DNA from: Sipunculus nudus
Taxonomy: Eukaryota > Annelida > Sipuncula > Golfingiida > Sipunculidae
DNA: 64,000 nucleotides
NCBI GenBank assembly: GCA_026874595.1
Contig: CM049318.1
Span: 11,575,241-11,639,240, forward strand
Reading direction: 5' to 3'
Positions 24,201-31,359 of this stretch are shown one piece after another (position 1 is the stretch's first letter; every line of letters starts with the position of its first letter). The notes under the pieces are model-generated. The model made no database searches, was not told where the DNA came from, and saw nothing but the letters and a program-made list of their open reading frames with translations. The translations under genes and the position numbers were made by a program.

Positions 24201-25039
24201 TCGGCAAACAGAAAAAAAAATCATATTACTTAAGATGGTTAGATATGTGCGAAAATTGCAAAACGCCATTTGTAAAACTCTGGTTGGTCTGACTTAAAAC
24301 CTGATATTCTTGATTTATGTGTTTGCATTATTTTGGTAAACCCCCCCCCCCTTCATGCACTCACACACGCACACACGTTACAATCATGGATATATATGAA
24401 ACCAAAGGCATCTTCGGAAGGCATGAAATCGATTTTTTCTGCCTACCTTTAAAAAAATGGACTATGTTTAGTTGAAAAACTTTAAAAACTGGAATACACA
24501 CCTTTAAGAATGGGTTTTTGGAAAAACTAGGTCATGAGGGACTGAGAAGGTTAATTAATAATGGAGTACCTTATCTTGTTTGCCCATGTGCTCATCGTTA
24601 ACCATACAATATAAGAGAATAAATGGTAAGTTATATTTCAGCCCTGTTTGGGGCAGAAGGGTTCAAGTATTTGGTAACAATGGCGGAGGAATGCGCTCTC
24701 TTTAAATGGTCTCGTCGAAGGCGTGACATAAGTTATTCCAATATAATTTTTCTGTCATAATACATGCTTGCACTCAATTTTTAATTTAATTATTTTCAAC
24801 AAATGCTTCATTTTGGTGTTGTTATCCCTTACACCGACAAAATAACTACACAAATATGCCGTTCTCGTAGCGATTCTTGAGAGTTAATTTTCATCAATAT
24901 CTTCAGATGATTTTATTATTAATTATATTTACAGATGGATAAACTTGAGGAGGCAGCCGAATTTGACATGGGCGAATTTTACTCCGTAATGCGCTCTCTA
25001 CAAAAGAACCGAATCGGAGAGCTCCAGGGAGAATACTGA
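6185..25039 (+). CDS. Aldo-keto reductase, YajO-like, 8 coding exons, 362 aa
   Basis: Joined exons 6185-6289, 7839-7981, 9494-9647, 13239-13412, 13701-13798, 21909-22078, 23738-23877 and 24935-25039 total 1089 nt. All introns are GT..AG and every phase matches. The protein should be a cytosolic NADPH-dependent (beta/alpha)8-barrel oxidoreductase that reduces aldehydes or ketones; its substrate is unknown. The catalytic tetrad is visible: Asp62 and Tyr67 (in FIDTANTY), Lys94 (in IATKCGG) and His136 (in YQIHFWD). Other family landmarks are [10 protein letters not shown] (158-167), LPWSPLR, GLLTGKY and the cofactor-end motif IIGAR (303-307). Family members are about 330-350 aa, so length is normal. 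The C-terminus after LEEAA does not resemble the usual ending. The start has a purine at -3 (aaaATGG). Introns are rich in repeats, and intron 3 carries the exon-derived array. Animal homologues are often auto-named '1-deoxyxylulose-5-phosphate synthase YajO-like', which says little about real function. Confidence 0.93.
6290..7838 (+). other. Intron 1 of the reductase
   Basis: No coding content seen. A short patch at about 6330-6357 and 6400-6418 is unusually rich in CpG, with repeated 'cggt(t/c)gcggt'-like words and the palindrome ACCGCGGT, just after the first exon. It could be a downstream promoter element or a degraded repeat. The rest is AT-rich and unremarkable. Confidence 0.6.
7839..7981 (+). 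CDS. Aldo-keto reductase exon 2 (residues 36-83)
   Basis: Acceptor cactctag|TTC. The exon encodes [13 protein letters not shown] through WLQKR. It contains two of the four catalytic residues, Asp62 and Tyr67, in [11 protein letters not shown], followed by the family's SEEYIG motif. It ends after two bases of the Arg83 codon at AAACG|gtagat, and exon 3 supplies the missing G. Confidence 0.92.
8270..9205. repeat. Tandem repeat, about 123 bp period, intron 2
   Basis: The phrase 'aacgtacctcattc' recurs at 8450, 8573, 8735 (as aatgtacc), 8857 and 8981, giving spacings near 123, 161, 123 and 124 bp. A weaker copy lies near 9190. Each unit also contains 'gatatttaagttgatatgg', 'aatagtttgttt' and 'gtgcttccgttg'. 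Units differ by a few percent plus one 38-bp insertion. The block is noncoding and is separate from the exon-derived array in the next intron. Confidence 0.85.
9494..9647 (+). CDS. Aldo-keto reductase exon 3 (end of residue 83 to 134)
   Basis: Acceptor catctag|GC. The exon encodes [14 protein letters not shown] (catalytic Lys94), then [18 protein letters not shown] and TNYIDLYQ, ending in phase 0 at CAG|gtaatg. The family usually has TDYIDLYQ here; this exon has Asn128, while most downstream array copies keep Asp. The last 69 bases are the template of the intron 3 array. If splicing at 9648 failed, translation would add Val-Met and stop at a TAA in the intron. Confidence 0.93.
9579..12189 (+). 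repeat. Tandem array of exon 3 end, donor and intron start, 106-bp unit
   Basis: Units begin with the AAG/AAA of Lys112 at 9579 (true exon), 9685, 9791, 9899, 10005, 10111, 10217, 10323, 10429, 10535, 10641, 10747, 10810, 10916, 11022, 11128, 11234, 11340, 11403, 11509, 11615, 11721, 11827, 11933, 12039 and 12145. There are 25 copies after the exon. A typical unit is 69 nt of coding-derived sequence ([14 protein letters not shown]...DLYQ), a donor CAG|gtaatg or gtaacg, and a 36-nt spacer with a branch-like tataac, a perfect AATAAA and a terminal cacag. Units at 10747 and 11340 are only 63 bp and jump into a second copy of exon sequence around Pro104-Lys112. The last copy is cut at about 12188. 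Higher-order periods are about 318 bp (9579/9899) and exactly 593 bp (10747/11340). Long open frames on the minus strand here are an artefact of the period. Confidence 0.97.
12285..12490. repeat. Dispersed repeat F, copy 2
   Basis: Shares 'aaaacgtcatttacaaa', 'tctgactta' and a purine/C-rich end with 24258-24350, and more weakly with 1215-1420. It lies just downstream of the array in intron 3. The rest of the intron to 13238 is AT-rich and shows no gene or repeat that I recognise. Confidence 0.4.
13239..13412 (+). CDS. Aldo-keto reductase exon 4 (residues 135-192)
   Basis: Acceptor tccaacag|ATC. It encodes [14 protein letters not shown], where His136 is the fourth catalytic residue, then the [10 protein letters not shown] strand and LAGWQLQK helix, ending CITLQ|gtattg in phase 0. 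The catalytic His sits two codons into the exon, so any mis-splicing caused by the intron 3 array would remove it. Confidence 0.93.
13701..13798 (+). CDS. Aldo-keto reductase exon 5 (residues 193-225)
   Basis: Acceptor attcttacag|CAG. It encodes [15 protein letters not shown] and [13 protein letters not shown], matching the family's Q-YNL...E...LGV(I/L)PWSPL segment. It ends after two bases of codon 225 at AGAAG|gttagt. Confidence 0.9.
13925..14540. repeat. Dispersed repeat E, copy 1
   Basis: The opening 'accgcctacaattttcatattgc' region with self-complementary TATTGC/GCAATA words matches 25627-25661. Later blocks ('gagttactca'-like, and a 'ttcatttccaaccttccac'-like end) match 25785-25945. 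It is probably a decayed DNA transposon or similar element of unknown class. The SINE at 14565 sits at or near its right side. Confidence 0.4.
14565..14880 (+). mobile_element. tRNA-derived SINE
   Basis: A tRNA-like head carries a box A-like stretch around 14570-14583 (tagtcgagcgtgc) and a near-perfect box B, GGTTCGGGTCC, at 14627-14637. These are the two internal RNA polymerase III promoter elements at a tRNA-like spacing of about 45 bp. A body of about 240 bp without coding potential follows. It does not fold as a functional tRNA (no clean acceptor stem or anticodon), so it is a SINE rather than a tRNA gene. The exact end and target duplications are not resolved. Confidence 0.7.
15196..15254. 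repeat. (TA)n-rich microsatellite
   Basis: Alternating TA with two 'ttta' interruptions, read directly. Intron 5 of the reductase. Confidence 0.95.
15590..16525 (-). pseudogene. Degraded non-LTR retrotransposon reverse transcriptase
   Basis: On the minus strand the sequence reads as a reverse transcriptase remnant. It shows LQDASKAFD (the F-D-x-x-x-A-F-D type motif), a finger/palm segment with [15 protein letters not shown] in place of the usual NGVRQGxxLSP, and further downstream an I-A-D-D where the family has F/Y-A-D-D. A C-terminal thumb-like region runs to about 15590. Several stops and frame changes make it inactive. The endonuclease half is not visible upstream. It lies within intron 5, antisense to the reductase. 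Confidence 0.75.
16560..17060. repeat. Two-copy tandem repeat, about 340 bp
   Basis: The segment starting 'ataatttggggatctaaggtcaagg' (16579) recurs in diverged form at about 16930 ('ataatttaagggttaaaggtcatgg'), followed in both by 'tcacaggcc', 'ttgttcat'/'atgttcat', 'ggttaa' and 'ggctca'. Intronic and noncoding. It resembles the internal repeats of the larger tandem-repeat elements elsewhere in the window. Confidence 0.6.
17083..17572 (-). mobile_element. 5'-truncated LINE 3' end (twin of 18957-19443)
   Basis: Nearly identical over its length to 18957-19443, the 3' tail of the longer LINE. Both run from 'tatttttaagaggaaacctga' through a (ATT)n-rich patch to 'tatgccaactggaaaaggtgtg'. This copy then stops matching, whereas the other continues into reverse transcriptase sequence. 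This is the usual signature of 5' truncation on target-primed insertion. It is noncoding. Confidence 0.8.
17573..18956. other. Intron 5 stretch between two LINE copies, nothing recognised
   Basis: No coding exon or named repeat is seen. It contains repeated 'gacctga'/'gtgacctga' words near 18370-18400 and an ATGCAAAT-like octamer near 18437. Because it is bracketed by two direct copies of the same LINE tail it could be mistaken for the body of an LTR element, but it has no gag or pol coding sequence. Confidence 0.5.
18957..21663 (-). pseudogene. Degraded CR1/L2-like LINE (endonuclease end, RT and 3' tail)
   Basis: Reading the minus strand from 21663: an endonuclease C-terminus ([15 protein letters not shown]..., then SDQMAIHV in place of the usual SDH), the linker, an RT start ([23 protein letters not shown]), [10 protein letters not shown] and AAFDTLDH, then [10 protein letters not shown] and YANDTQSY, a degraded Y/F-A-D-D-T box, and a C-terminal region ending near 19450. 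A noncoding tail follows to 18957. Several frame changes and stops break it. The motif order and wording fit the CR1/L2 group of the jockey superfamily. It lies in intron 5, antisense to the reductase, with its 5' end missing. Confidence 0.85.
21909..22078 (+). CDS. Aldo-keto reductase exon 6 (residues 225-282)
   Basis: Acceptor aattttag|C. The first base completes Ser225, then [18 protein letters not shown] and a helix region ending VEEISEQTG, matching the family segment GG(L/W)L(S/T)GKY...PP. It ends after one base of Gly282 at ACCG|gtgaga. Confidence 0.92.
22471..23699 (+). mobile_element. Tandem-repeat element B, copy 1, ending in GGCCCATGGGCC
   Basis: About 1.2 kb made of roughly six to seven diverged units of 150-190 bp, each with 'aggtcctaggcaaatct', 'aggtcatggtgacctatattctg' and 'gacag' words. 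It ends at the right in CTGAGCGTTATG and then the perfect 12-bp palindrome GGCCCATGGGCC (23678-23689), followed by ACTTGTTTT. The same terminal motif recurs inverted at about 26535 and 63165. A GC-rich terminal hairpin with a short T-rich tail plus internal tandem repeats is the layout of non-autonomous Helitron/Helentron-type elements, so I infer that class. It ends only 38 bp before exon 7. Confidence 0.6.
23738..23877 (+). CDS. Aldo-keto reductase exon 7 (residues 282-328)
   Basis: Acceptor catttaag|GC. It encodes [15 protein letters not shown] and [18 protein letters not shown], the family's QVALRW helix and the IIGAR(T/K) cofactor-binding region, ending at GAACAG|gtgaaa in phase 0. Confidence 0.93.
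24125..24365. repeat. Dispersed repeat F, copy 3
   Basis: Matches 1215-1420 ('gtgacggatg...caagctgtta...acatgcgc') and 12390-12480 ('aaaacgccattt...tctgactta'). It ends in a C10 run at about 24342. Intron 7. Confidence 0.45.
24935..25039 (+). CDS. Aldo-keto reductase exon 8, C-terminus (residues 329-362)
   Basis: Acceptor atttacag|ATG. It encodes [10 protein letters not shown] through LQGEY and the TGA stop. The opening fits the family's M-x-x-L-(D/E)-E-A-S/A. The rest is not the usual C-terminal tail with Pro-Tyr-Pro, so the substrate-facing C-terminal end may be divergent. A different last exon cannot be excluded. Confidence 0.85.
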   Translation: MDKLEEAAEFDMGEFYSVMRSLQKNRIGELQGEY

Positions 25040-25499
25040 ACACGTGGACTCCGAATTCATGCTGATTATGAAACAACTAACAATGTTAATGAATTATTTG
25101 TTATAATGTTAATTAATGAATGTTAAACAGATAAATATTATCTGCCCGACACATATATCTGGTATGGTTAAGCTGAGCCTTATATTTAGTGCTACTCTAC
25201 ACACTGGATTAACTGGATAGACTTGCCTCATCGATGCAATAATTAAGACTAAGTTCCTTCCACTAACAGGGCCAACTTGCTCTTGTTATGTCGCAACCAT
25301 CAGAACAGGTACTGCCCTCTCGCGACAAATCACAACTAGTTTACGGCTTTCTTTCATTCAGTGCCAAGAGCTGGTACTGAGTTACGTCGATCGGTACATG
25401 GAAATCACGTTTCATTTTACGCATTTTAGCAGCAACCGTATGACCTAAAGCCCAGGCAGGGCTAAGATACTGCTTTATTATATTATCACAAAAAGTTAT

Positions 25500-25505
25500 A
25501 ATAAA
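25500..25505 (+). terminator. Candidate poly(A) signal of the reductase gene
   Basis: AATAAA about 460 bp after the stop codon is the first perfect hexamer I see downstream of exon 8. Placement relative to the stop is plausible but unsupported by transcript data. Confidence 0.3.
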
Positions 25506-25614
25506 TGATCATTTAACCCCGTGTAACACAATCCGGTGTTCATTATTAAGGATGATATCATACAAGAAAATTCATTTGGTTTCTTTACAGATGTACGTTG
25601 TCATAGCAAAAAAG

Positions 25615-26010
25615 GATGTTTTAAATATCGCCTGCAGTTTTCGTATTGCGATATATCGCAAGGTTACCGTGTTGATAAAAAAAAATTCTAAACATGTGAC
25701 ACTTTATATAAGCAGTTATTACAAGATATAAGGTTAGATGATCTATCAAAAATTAAAAATTTATTATGATAATTTTCCCGAGTTACTCATTTTCTGTGTG
25801 AAAATGTTTTGATACAAGGAAATCATTGAGCAAACTTACAAATTCTCTGGGACCGACATTTCATCATGTAGCCTATAAATCCTTTACTTGGATATTTCCG
25901 ACATGCACGTATAAGCGGCTTTCATTTTCTACCTTTCACTAATCCCATGTCGCATAGTTAATTTTCTGTTAATATGGATCACATATTTCAAATTAATCAT
26001 AAACATTCTC
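25615..26010. repeat. Dispersed repeat E, copy 2
   Basis: Matches the element at 13925-14540 in several ordered blocks. Contains the perfect 16-bp palindrome TTGCGATATATCGCAA at 25646-25661. It lies in the intergenic region after the reductase. Class unknown. Confidence 0.45.
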
Positions 26011-26533
26011 AGAGTGGCAGTTAGAGAAAACAAGTAAATTTGATAAAAGTCTGTCATTACTGGAGGCGTAGTTTGACCCAAAATCATGGAAGTTGATCTT
26101 TACCTAAGTACCTTATCACAAAGATCAAAGATTTATAATTCTTTAGCGGACACATTTATAAAGTAAAACTGTACCAGTATTGTATAGTTAATATTTGGTA
26201 TAAATTCTTTATTATCTGGACGACAAAGATTATTGAAGAAAATATATCATCCGTTGATTTACATCAATTTTCTTCAAGTTTAATCTCACCAACAATCAGG
26301 GCCGGACTGAACAATATCCTAATACCTGTGAGGCAATGGTGTAAATTAAATGTGGATGCCGGCTATTATATTGATACAATACTACTCATTGAATGTCCAA
26401 CAGTTTCATGTGGCCTACCCACAGATAAGAATCTTATCAACACTAGTATGTTCTCCAACATTTGCATAAATTACGTGTGAGGGTTACGTATCGTTTTGAT
26501 AAAATATTATGCCGTATCGTGATCTCACAAATC

Positions 26534-27930
26534 AAAACAAGTGACCCATGGGTCATGACGCTCAGCTGACTGGGAAGAGATTCGCAAAAGGAAATTTTAT
26601 CATCTGAATGGTAGTATATACCCATTCAACTGAAGCATCAAACAGATTAACCAACAGGCCAAGATTGTGTCTGTATTTATATATCTCAAAAATAGAGAAA
26701 AAATGCAGGTGGCTCCACCAGTCTGCAGACACTAATAAAAAGACTTAATGGTCAATATGCATGCAAAGAATCATGGTGATCTCTGAATTAGTTGTTCAGA
26801 TACTTCAGCTTTTGTATCAAATTTTCCATTATTCTGAGGGATACTTCGGAGTCCAATAGCTTGAAGGATATGGGTAATAGAGACCTAATTTCAGGTTTCC
26901 ACAGACACTATTCAGGGGTCTCCCTGTGGGTCAAGAATGAAGATTCTAGGTCCAGTCGTTACGATTTGTACCCTGTTGACAGATAACCACATCTTTAAAA
27001 GGTCTCAAAAAAGAAAAAAGTTCGTAAAAATTTATAAACATAGAGGTGGCGCACCCAGTCTGCAGAAACTGATGGAACACCTCATGATAAATATGTATGC
27101 CAAAAATCATGACCATCAGTGTTGTAGTTATTGAGATGTTGCAGTTTTTTTATCAAATTTTTCATTATTCTGGGGGGTAATTGGGAGCCCCACAGCTCAA
27201 AGGATATGGGTAACAGAGACCTAATTTCAGGTTTCCGTGGAGACTTTTCATGGGTCTCCCTATGTGTAAAGAATGAAGATTCTAGGTCCAGTCTTTACGA
27301 TTTGTGCCCTGTTAACAGATGTTTACATTTTTAAAGGTCTAAAAATAGAGAAAACAATTCGTAAAAATCGAAAAATACAGGTGGCGCCACCAGTCTGCCA
27401 AAAACTGATGAAACATCTCATGATCAATATGTATGCCAAAAATCATGACCATCAGTGATGTAATTAATGAGATATTGAAGTTTTTGTATGAAATTTTTGA
27501 CTATTCTGGGGGGTACTTTGGGGCCACATAGCTCGAAGGATTTGGGTAACAGAGACCTAATTTCTGGTTTCCATGGAGACTTTCCATAGGTCTCTCACTG
27601 TCGCAAGAATGAAGATTCTAGGTCCAGTCTTAACGATTTGTGCCCTGTTAACAGATGTTCACATTTTTAAAGGTCCCAAAAATAGAGAAAAAAGTCGTAA
27701 AAATCGAAAAATAAAGGTGGCGCCAATAGTCTGCAGGAACTGATGGAAAATCTCATGATCAATATGTATGCCAAAATTATGACCATCAGTGATGTAGTTA
27801 ACGAGATATTGAAATTTTTGTATGAAATTTTTTACTAATCTGGGGGGTACTTTTGGGCCAAATAGCTCAACGGATATGGGTAACAGAGACCTAATTTCTG
27901 GTTTCCAAGAAGATTTTTAATCGACCTCTC
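26534..27930 (-). mobile_element. Tandem-repeat element B, copy 2, about 337-bp units
   Basis: The left end carries AACAAGTGACCCATGGGTCA followed by 'tgacgctcagctgac', the reverse of the terminus of copy 1. TGACCCATGGGTCA (26542-26555) is a perfect 14-bp palindrome. The body has four units with about 337-bp spacing: 'ccagtctgc' recurs near 26720, 27055, 27390 and 27730. Each has 'aggtggc(g/t)c', 'gatgaagattctaggtccag', 'acagagacctaatttc' and 'tctggggggtac'. Open frames of 60-100 codons inside repeat the same noncoding sequence and are not genes. A Helitron-like non-autonomous class is inferred from the terminal hairpin. Confidence 0.6.
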
Positions 27931-28833
27931 AGAATCTCAGTTACAAGAGTACACTGCGCCAATCATGTTCATTTCGTTTTGAGTGACAGCTCATCGTCCC
28001 GGTAACCGTCTGAAAAGGCCACAGGCTCGGAGAGAATTGCCCCAGACGTGGTTTACTTAGGGCCTTGGACACATAGAATGCCCGGTCAGTGAGCTGTAAT
28101 TCAAACGAAACGTAACAACAAAGGCTGCGTGCACACCTCGCTGGCTAGTTTCAGTTCTGCAGACACCAGACACATGGCTACGCTAACACAGTCATACTGT
28201 CAGAATCGAATCGGTCGATGATGCGAGAATGCAGAGGGAGCAATTGAAATTCGAACGTAAACTTGTCTTCAAACGGCGCTTGAAGCGCAGAAATGGGCGG
28301 AGCCAGGATGCCTGTCGCGTGTTTGTTTATTGGCATCTGGTTGGCTGCTTGTCACATCATACGCACGTTTTGTTCAGCGTACAACGAACCGCCATCTGGT
28401 GTCTAAATATATCATAAAAGGTCAAAGCTGGCAGCGTGAAAATCAGTTGCTTCTTTAGAAGCGTAGGATTTCCGCTGCCTCAGGAGCGTACCATAATTTC
28501 ATTACGCGTCGCCGATGCTTAACAAGTTGTTCACTTTCCAATTTAAGCTCAGCTTAAACCGCATGTCTGACATTTGAATAGACGTTTCCAATAAGTAAGG
28601 CACATTTTTAAAACTTTGGACAATCTTTGGCCTCTCGGGCAATTATTCGCAAGCAAGTCATGTGACTGACCGAGTGTAGCTTCCCATAGCTACCTTGACC
28701 TTTAATAATTTGTACCAGGTCATATTACGCTCCAACTCTGTTCCTAGCTCATCAAAGACGCGGAAACAAAGTAATATGACCTATGATTTAATCAGAAAAG
28801 CTCTGGTGTACAATATCAATAAAAAAGCAGATC
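27931..28833. other. Intergenic, nothing recognised
   Basis: No gene seen. An inverted repeat with arms AGGTCATATTAC and GTAATATGACCT lies at 28716-28785. The rest is unremarkable mixed-composition sequence. Confidence 0.5.
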
Positions 28834-28949
28834 GGGGGGGGGGGGGGGGGGGGGTGCTAACAACCCTCCCTCATTTTTTCGGCTGCAGCAACCTTTTTAA
28901 CAGGCTTCAATTTTTGCGGCCTGGACCCCTCCTCCCCCCCCCCCCCCCC
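28834..28949. repeat. G21 run and C16 run about 80 bp apart
   Basis: An uninterrupted run of 21 G (28834-28854) is followed by a C-run of 16 at 28934-28949, so the two could pair as a stem or each form four-stranded structures. Lengths are likely to be unreliable in sequencing. Confidence 0.9.
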
Positions 28950-28959
28950 TTCGGGTCCT

Positions 28960-29550
28960 GTAGCCCGGTTAATATTTTGTCATCAATCCTCCTGATTTGG
29001 ACCCTTTCTTGATCTATTCGACCATGCATATATTTGCCACAGATGATCTGACCAGGGTGGGGATGATTTTGGATGGATTGATGCTTTGAATGATATAATT
29101 TATAACCAGTATATACGGGAGACGACACCCAATCACTACATATCCTTCATATCACTTGGCCGTGGTAAGGTATGCAGTGTCTCCTGACAAGAGAGCCCTT
29201 GAAATTTGGAATACCTGGGTTAAAAAGGTAGTCTTGTGACCCTAATTGTATCTGCCAAAACAGAATTTTGCTGATATTATGTTTCGCACTGGTTTGGTCG
29301 CCGTCATTGCCACGTTGATGCCCGACCATTGACCTTTGAATGTGTAATCTTTTCTGTTTATATGGTGAAAATCACAAATATCTTAGAAGCCGTTCAATTT
29401 AAACTGTTTGTATTCTATCCTTCTTGGATAGCGTTCTCATATACAAGACGGGTGGCTCACCGATATTCATTTATTCGTAAAATACATTTATGCATTTTTC
29501 TCAGGACTGTTTCGACGTGTCGGCCTGAAATATGGCATGACCATAGATCT
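28960..29550. repeat. Old tandem-repeat element, left part, split by the RTE insertion
   Basis: Contains 'gccaaaacagaattttgc', the same phrase as 43731-43748, and 'acaagacgggtggctcacc', which resembles the GGTGGCGCCACC units elsewhere. Right of the RTE, 32864-33000 continues with 'ggatagcattatcgtgtac', which matches the 'ggatagcgttgtcatgta' unit at 45782. So an older element of this group was interrupted by the LINE. Confidence 0.5.
29541..29550. repeat. Target-site duplication, left copy
   Basis: CCATAGATCT, identical to 32864-32873 on the other side of the RTE element. The minus-strand 3' tail of the element (TAAG repeats) abuts it. Confidence 0.85.
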
Positions 29551-29561
29551 TACTTACTTAC

Positions 29562-31112
29562 TTAGTCCTCTTCGCTCCTAGAGGAGCATAGGGCCTCAAC
29601 AGCAACCTTCCACTGTCTTCTGTCCCTGGCACAGGTCTTGGCCTCCTCCCATGTCAGTCCGGAGTCTCTCAGCTCACTGTGCAAGCTTCTCCTCCAGGTC
29701 TGCTTGGGGCGCCCCCTTCTCCTCTTCCCCTGCGGGTTCCACTCGAGCGCTTGCCTGGTGATGTTGCAGGGCTCCTTCCGCAAAGTATGGCCGACCCATC
29801 GCCACTTTCGCCGCCTAACTTGAACGTCAATAGGCTGTTGCTTCGCCCTCGTCCACAGGTCGGTCTTTGGCACCTTGTCGAACCATCGGAGGTGGAGGAT
29901 CTGCCGGAGACAGCTATAGATGAAGGTCTGGACCTTTGCAAAGCTGGTTTTGGTGACCCGCAAAGTCTCTGATCCATAAATAAGCACAGACTTCACATTG
30001 AAGTTGAAGATCCTCAGCTTGGTGTCGGTGGAGATGCTGGTTGCTCTCCATACAGGCTTCAAAATGGCAAATACTTGGCGTGCTTTCTTCACTCTTGCCT
30101 TGATGTCATCATCTGTGCCTCCTGTCTGGCTGATTTTGCTGCCCAGGTACACAAACTCACTGATATCCTCTACTGCTCTCCCCGAGATGGTGACTGGGGC
30201 CTCTTGCTGGTTGTTGGTGCGCAGTAGCTTGGTTTTCTCTTGACTGATCTTGAGGCCAACTCCCTGAGCTGTGTTTTCTAAGGTGGTGACTTTCTCTTGC
30301 ATATCCTGCAGGCGATGGGATAGCAGTGCCAGGTCATCGGCGAACTCAAGATCTTCCAGCTTCGTTGTAAGGGTCCACTGGATGCCTTTCCCGGAACTTG
30401 CGTAAGCCGTCCTTGTCACCGGGTCCAGTCCCACGAGGAAGAGGAATGGAGACAGAAGGCAACCCTGTCTGACGCCGGAAGAGACCTCAAAGTCGTCAGA
30501 GGGTCTACCACCATGGACCACCTGGCACGAAAATCCTTCATAGAGTCGTCTGATGATGTCGACGAACTTTGGTGGCACATCGTAGTGGAGAAGGATATTC
30601 CAGATTGCTTGCCTGTCCACGCTGTCAAAAGCCTTCTCGAAATCGATGAAGCAGGCGTAGAGAGGGGACTGCCACTCTATGGACTGCTCCACGATGACTC
30701 TGAGGGTCGCAATTTGGTCAGTGCAGGAACGTTCTTTCCTGAAGCCAGCTTGTTCATCTCAAAGTTTCTTGTCGGGGGCATCTTTCATACGGTCTAGGAT
30801 GACCCTTGTGAAGATTTTGCTGGGGATGGGCAACAGGGTGATGCCTCGCCACTTGCCGCACTGGGAGAGGTCGCCTTGCTTTGGGAGTTTCACTAGAAGG
30901 CCCTTCTTCCACTCGGTTGGCATCTGTTCTGTCGTCCAGATCAGGTTGAGCAGGTGGTGTAGCTGGTCAACAGTGTCACTTCCCCCTTCCTTCAAGGCAT
31001 CAGCAGGGGTGTTGTCGATGCCAGCAGCCTTACCATTCTTCAAGGTGTTGAGTGTCTTGCGGATCTCTGCCTTGGTGATCTCTCCAATGTTAATGTCCAG
31101 AGGGTCACCCAA
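29562..31112 (-). pseudogene. RTE reverse transcriptase, interrupted by one TGA
   Basis: The sequence 31112-30759 carries the RT N-terminal part (TKAEIRKTLNTLKNGKAAG, LPKQGDLSQCGKWRGITLL, SKIFTRVILDRM). A TGA stands where the family has Arg before DEQAGFRKERSCTDQ, consistent with CGA to TGA decay. The same frame then continues through LYACFIDFEKAFDSVD, SSGVRQGCLLSP, FADDLALL (FADD at residues 117-120 counted from the Met at 30692) and YLGSKIS, with a zinc-knuckle-free basic C-terminus ending SRSEED. Reverse transcriptase copies the element's RNA at a nicked target site. This copy cannot make the full protein without readthrough. Confidence 0.9.
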
Positions 31113-31359
31113 CTGTAGTTGAGGTCGTTCATCTGTAGGTGGTCTATTCAGTACATCCTGGAAATGCTCCTTCCACCTTGCTAGCTGGTCTTCGATGGTT
31201 GTGAGCAGCTTCCCTTATTGTCTCTGACTGGTCTGTTTGGGTTGCTGCATCTCCCACTGAGGAGTCTGGTGGTGGCGTACAAGGTTTTGAGGTCTCCCTT
31301 GCAGGCTGCTTCCTCTGCCTCCTGTGCAATGGTATTGATATAAGCTCGCTTGTCAGCTA

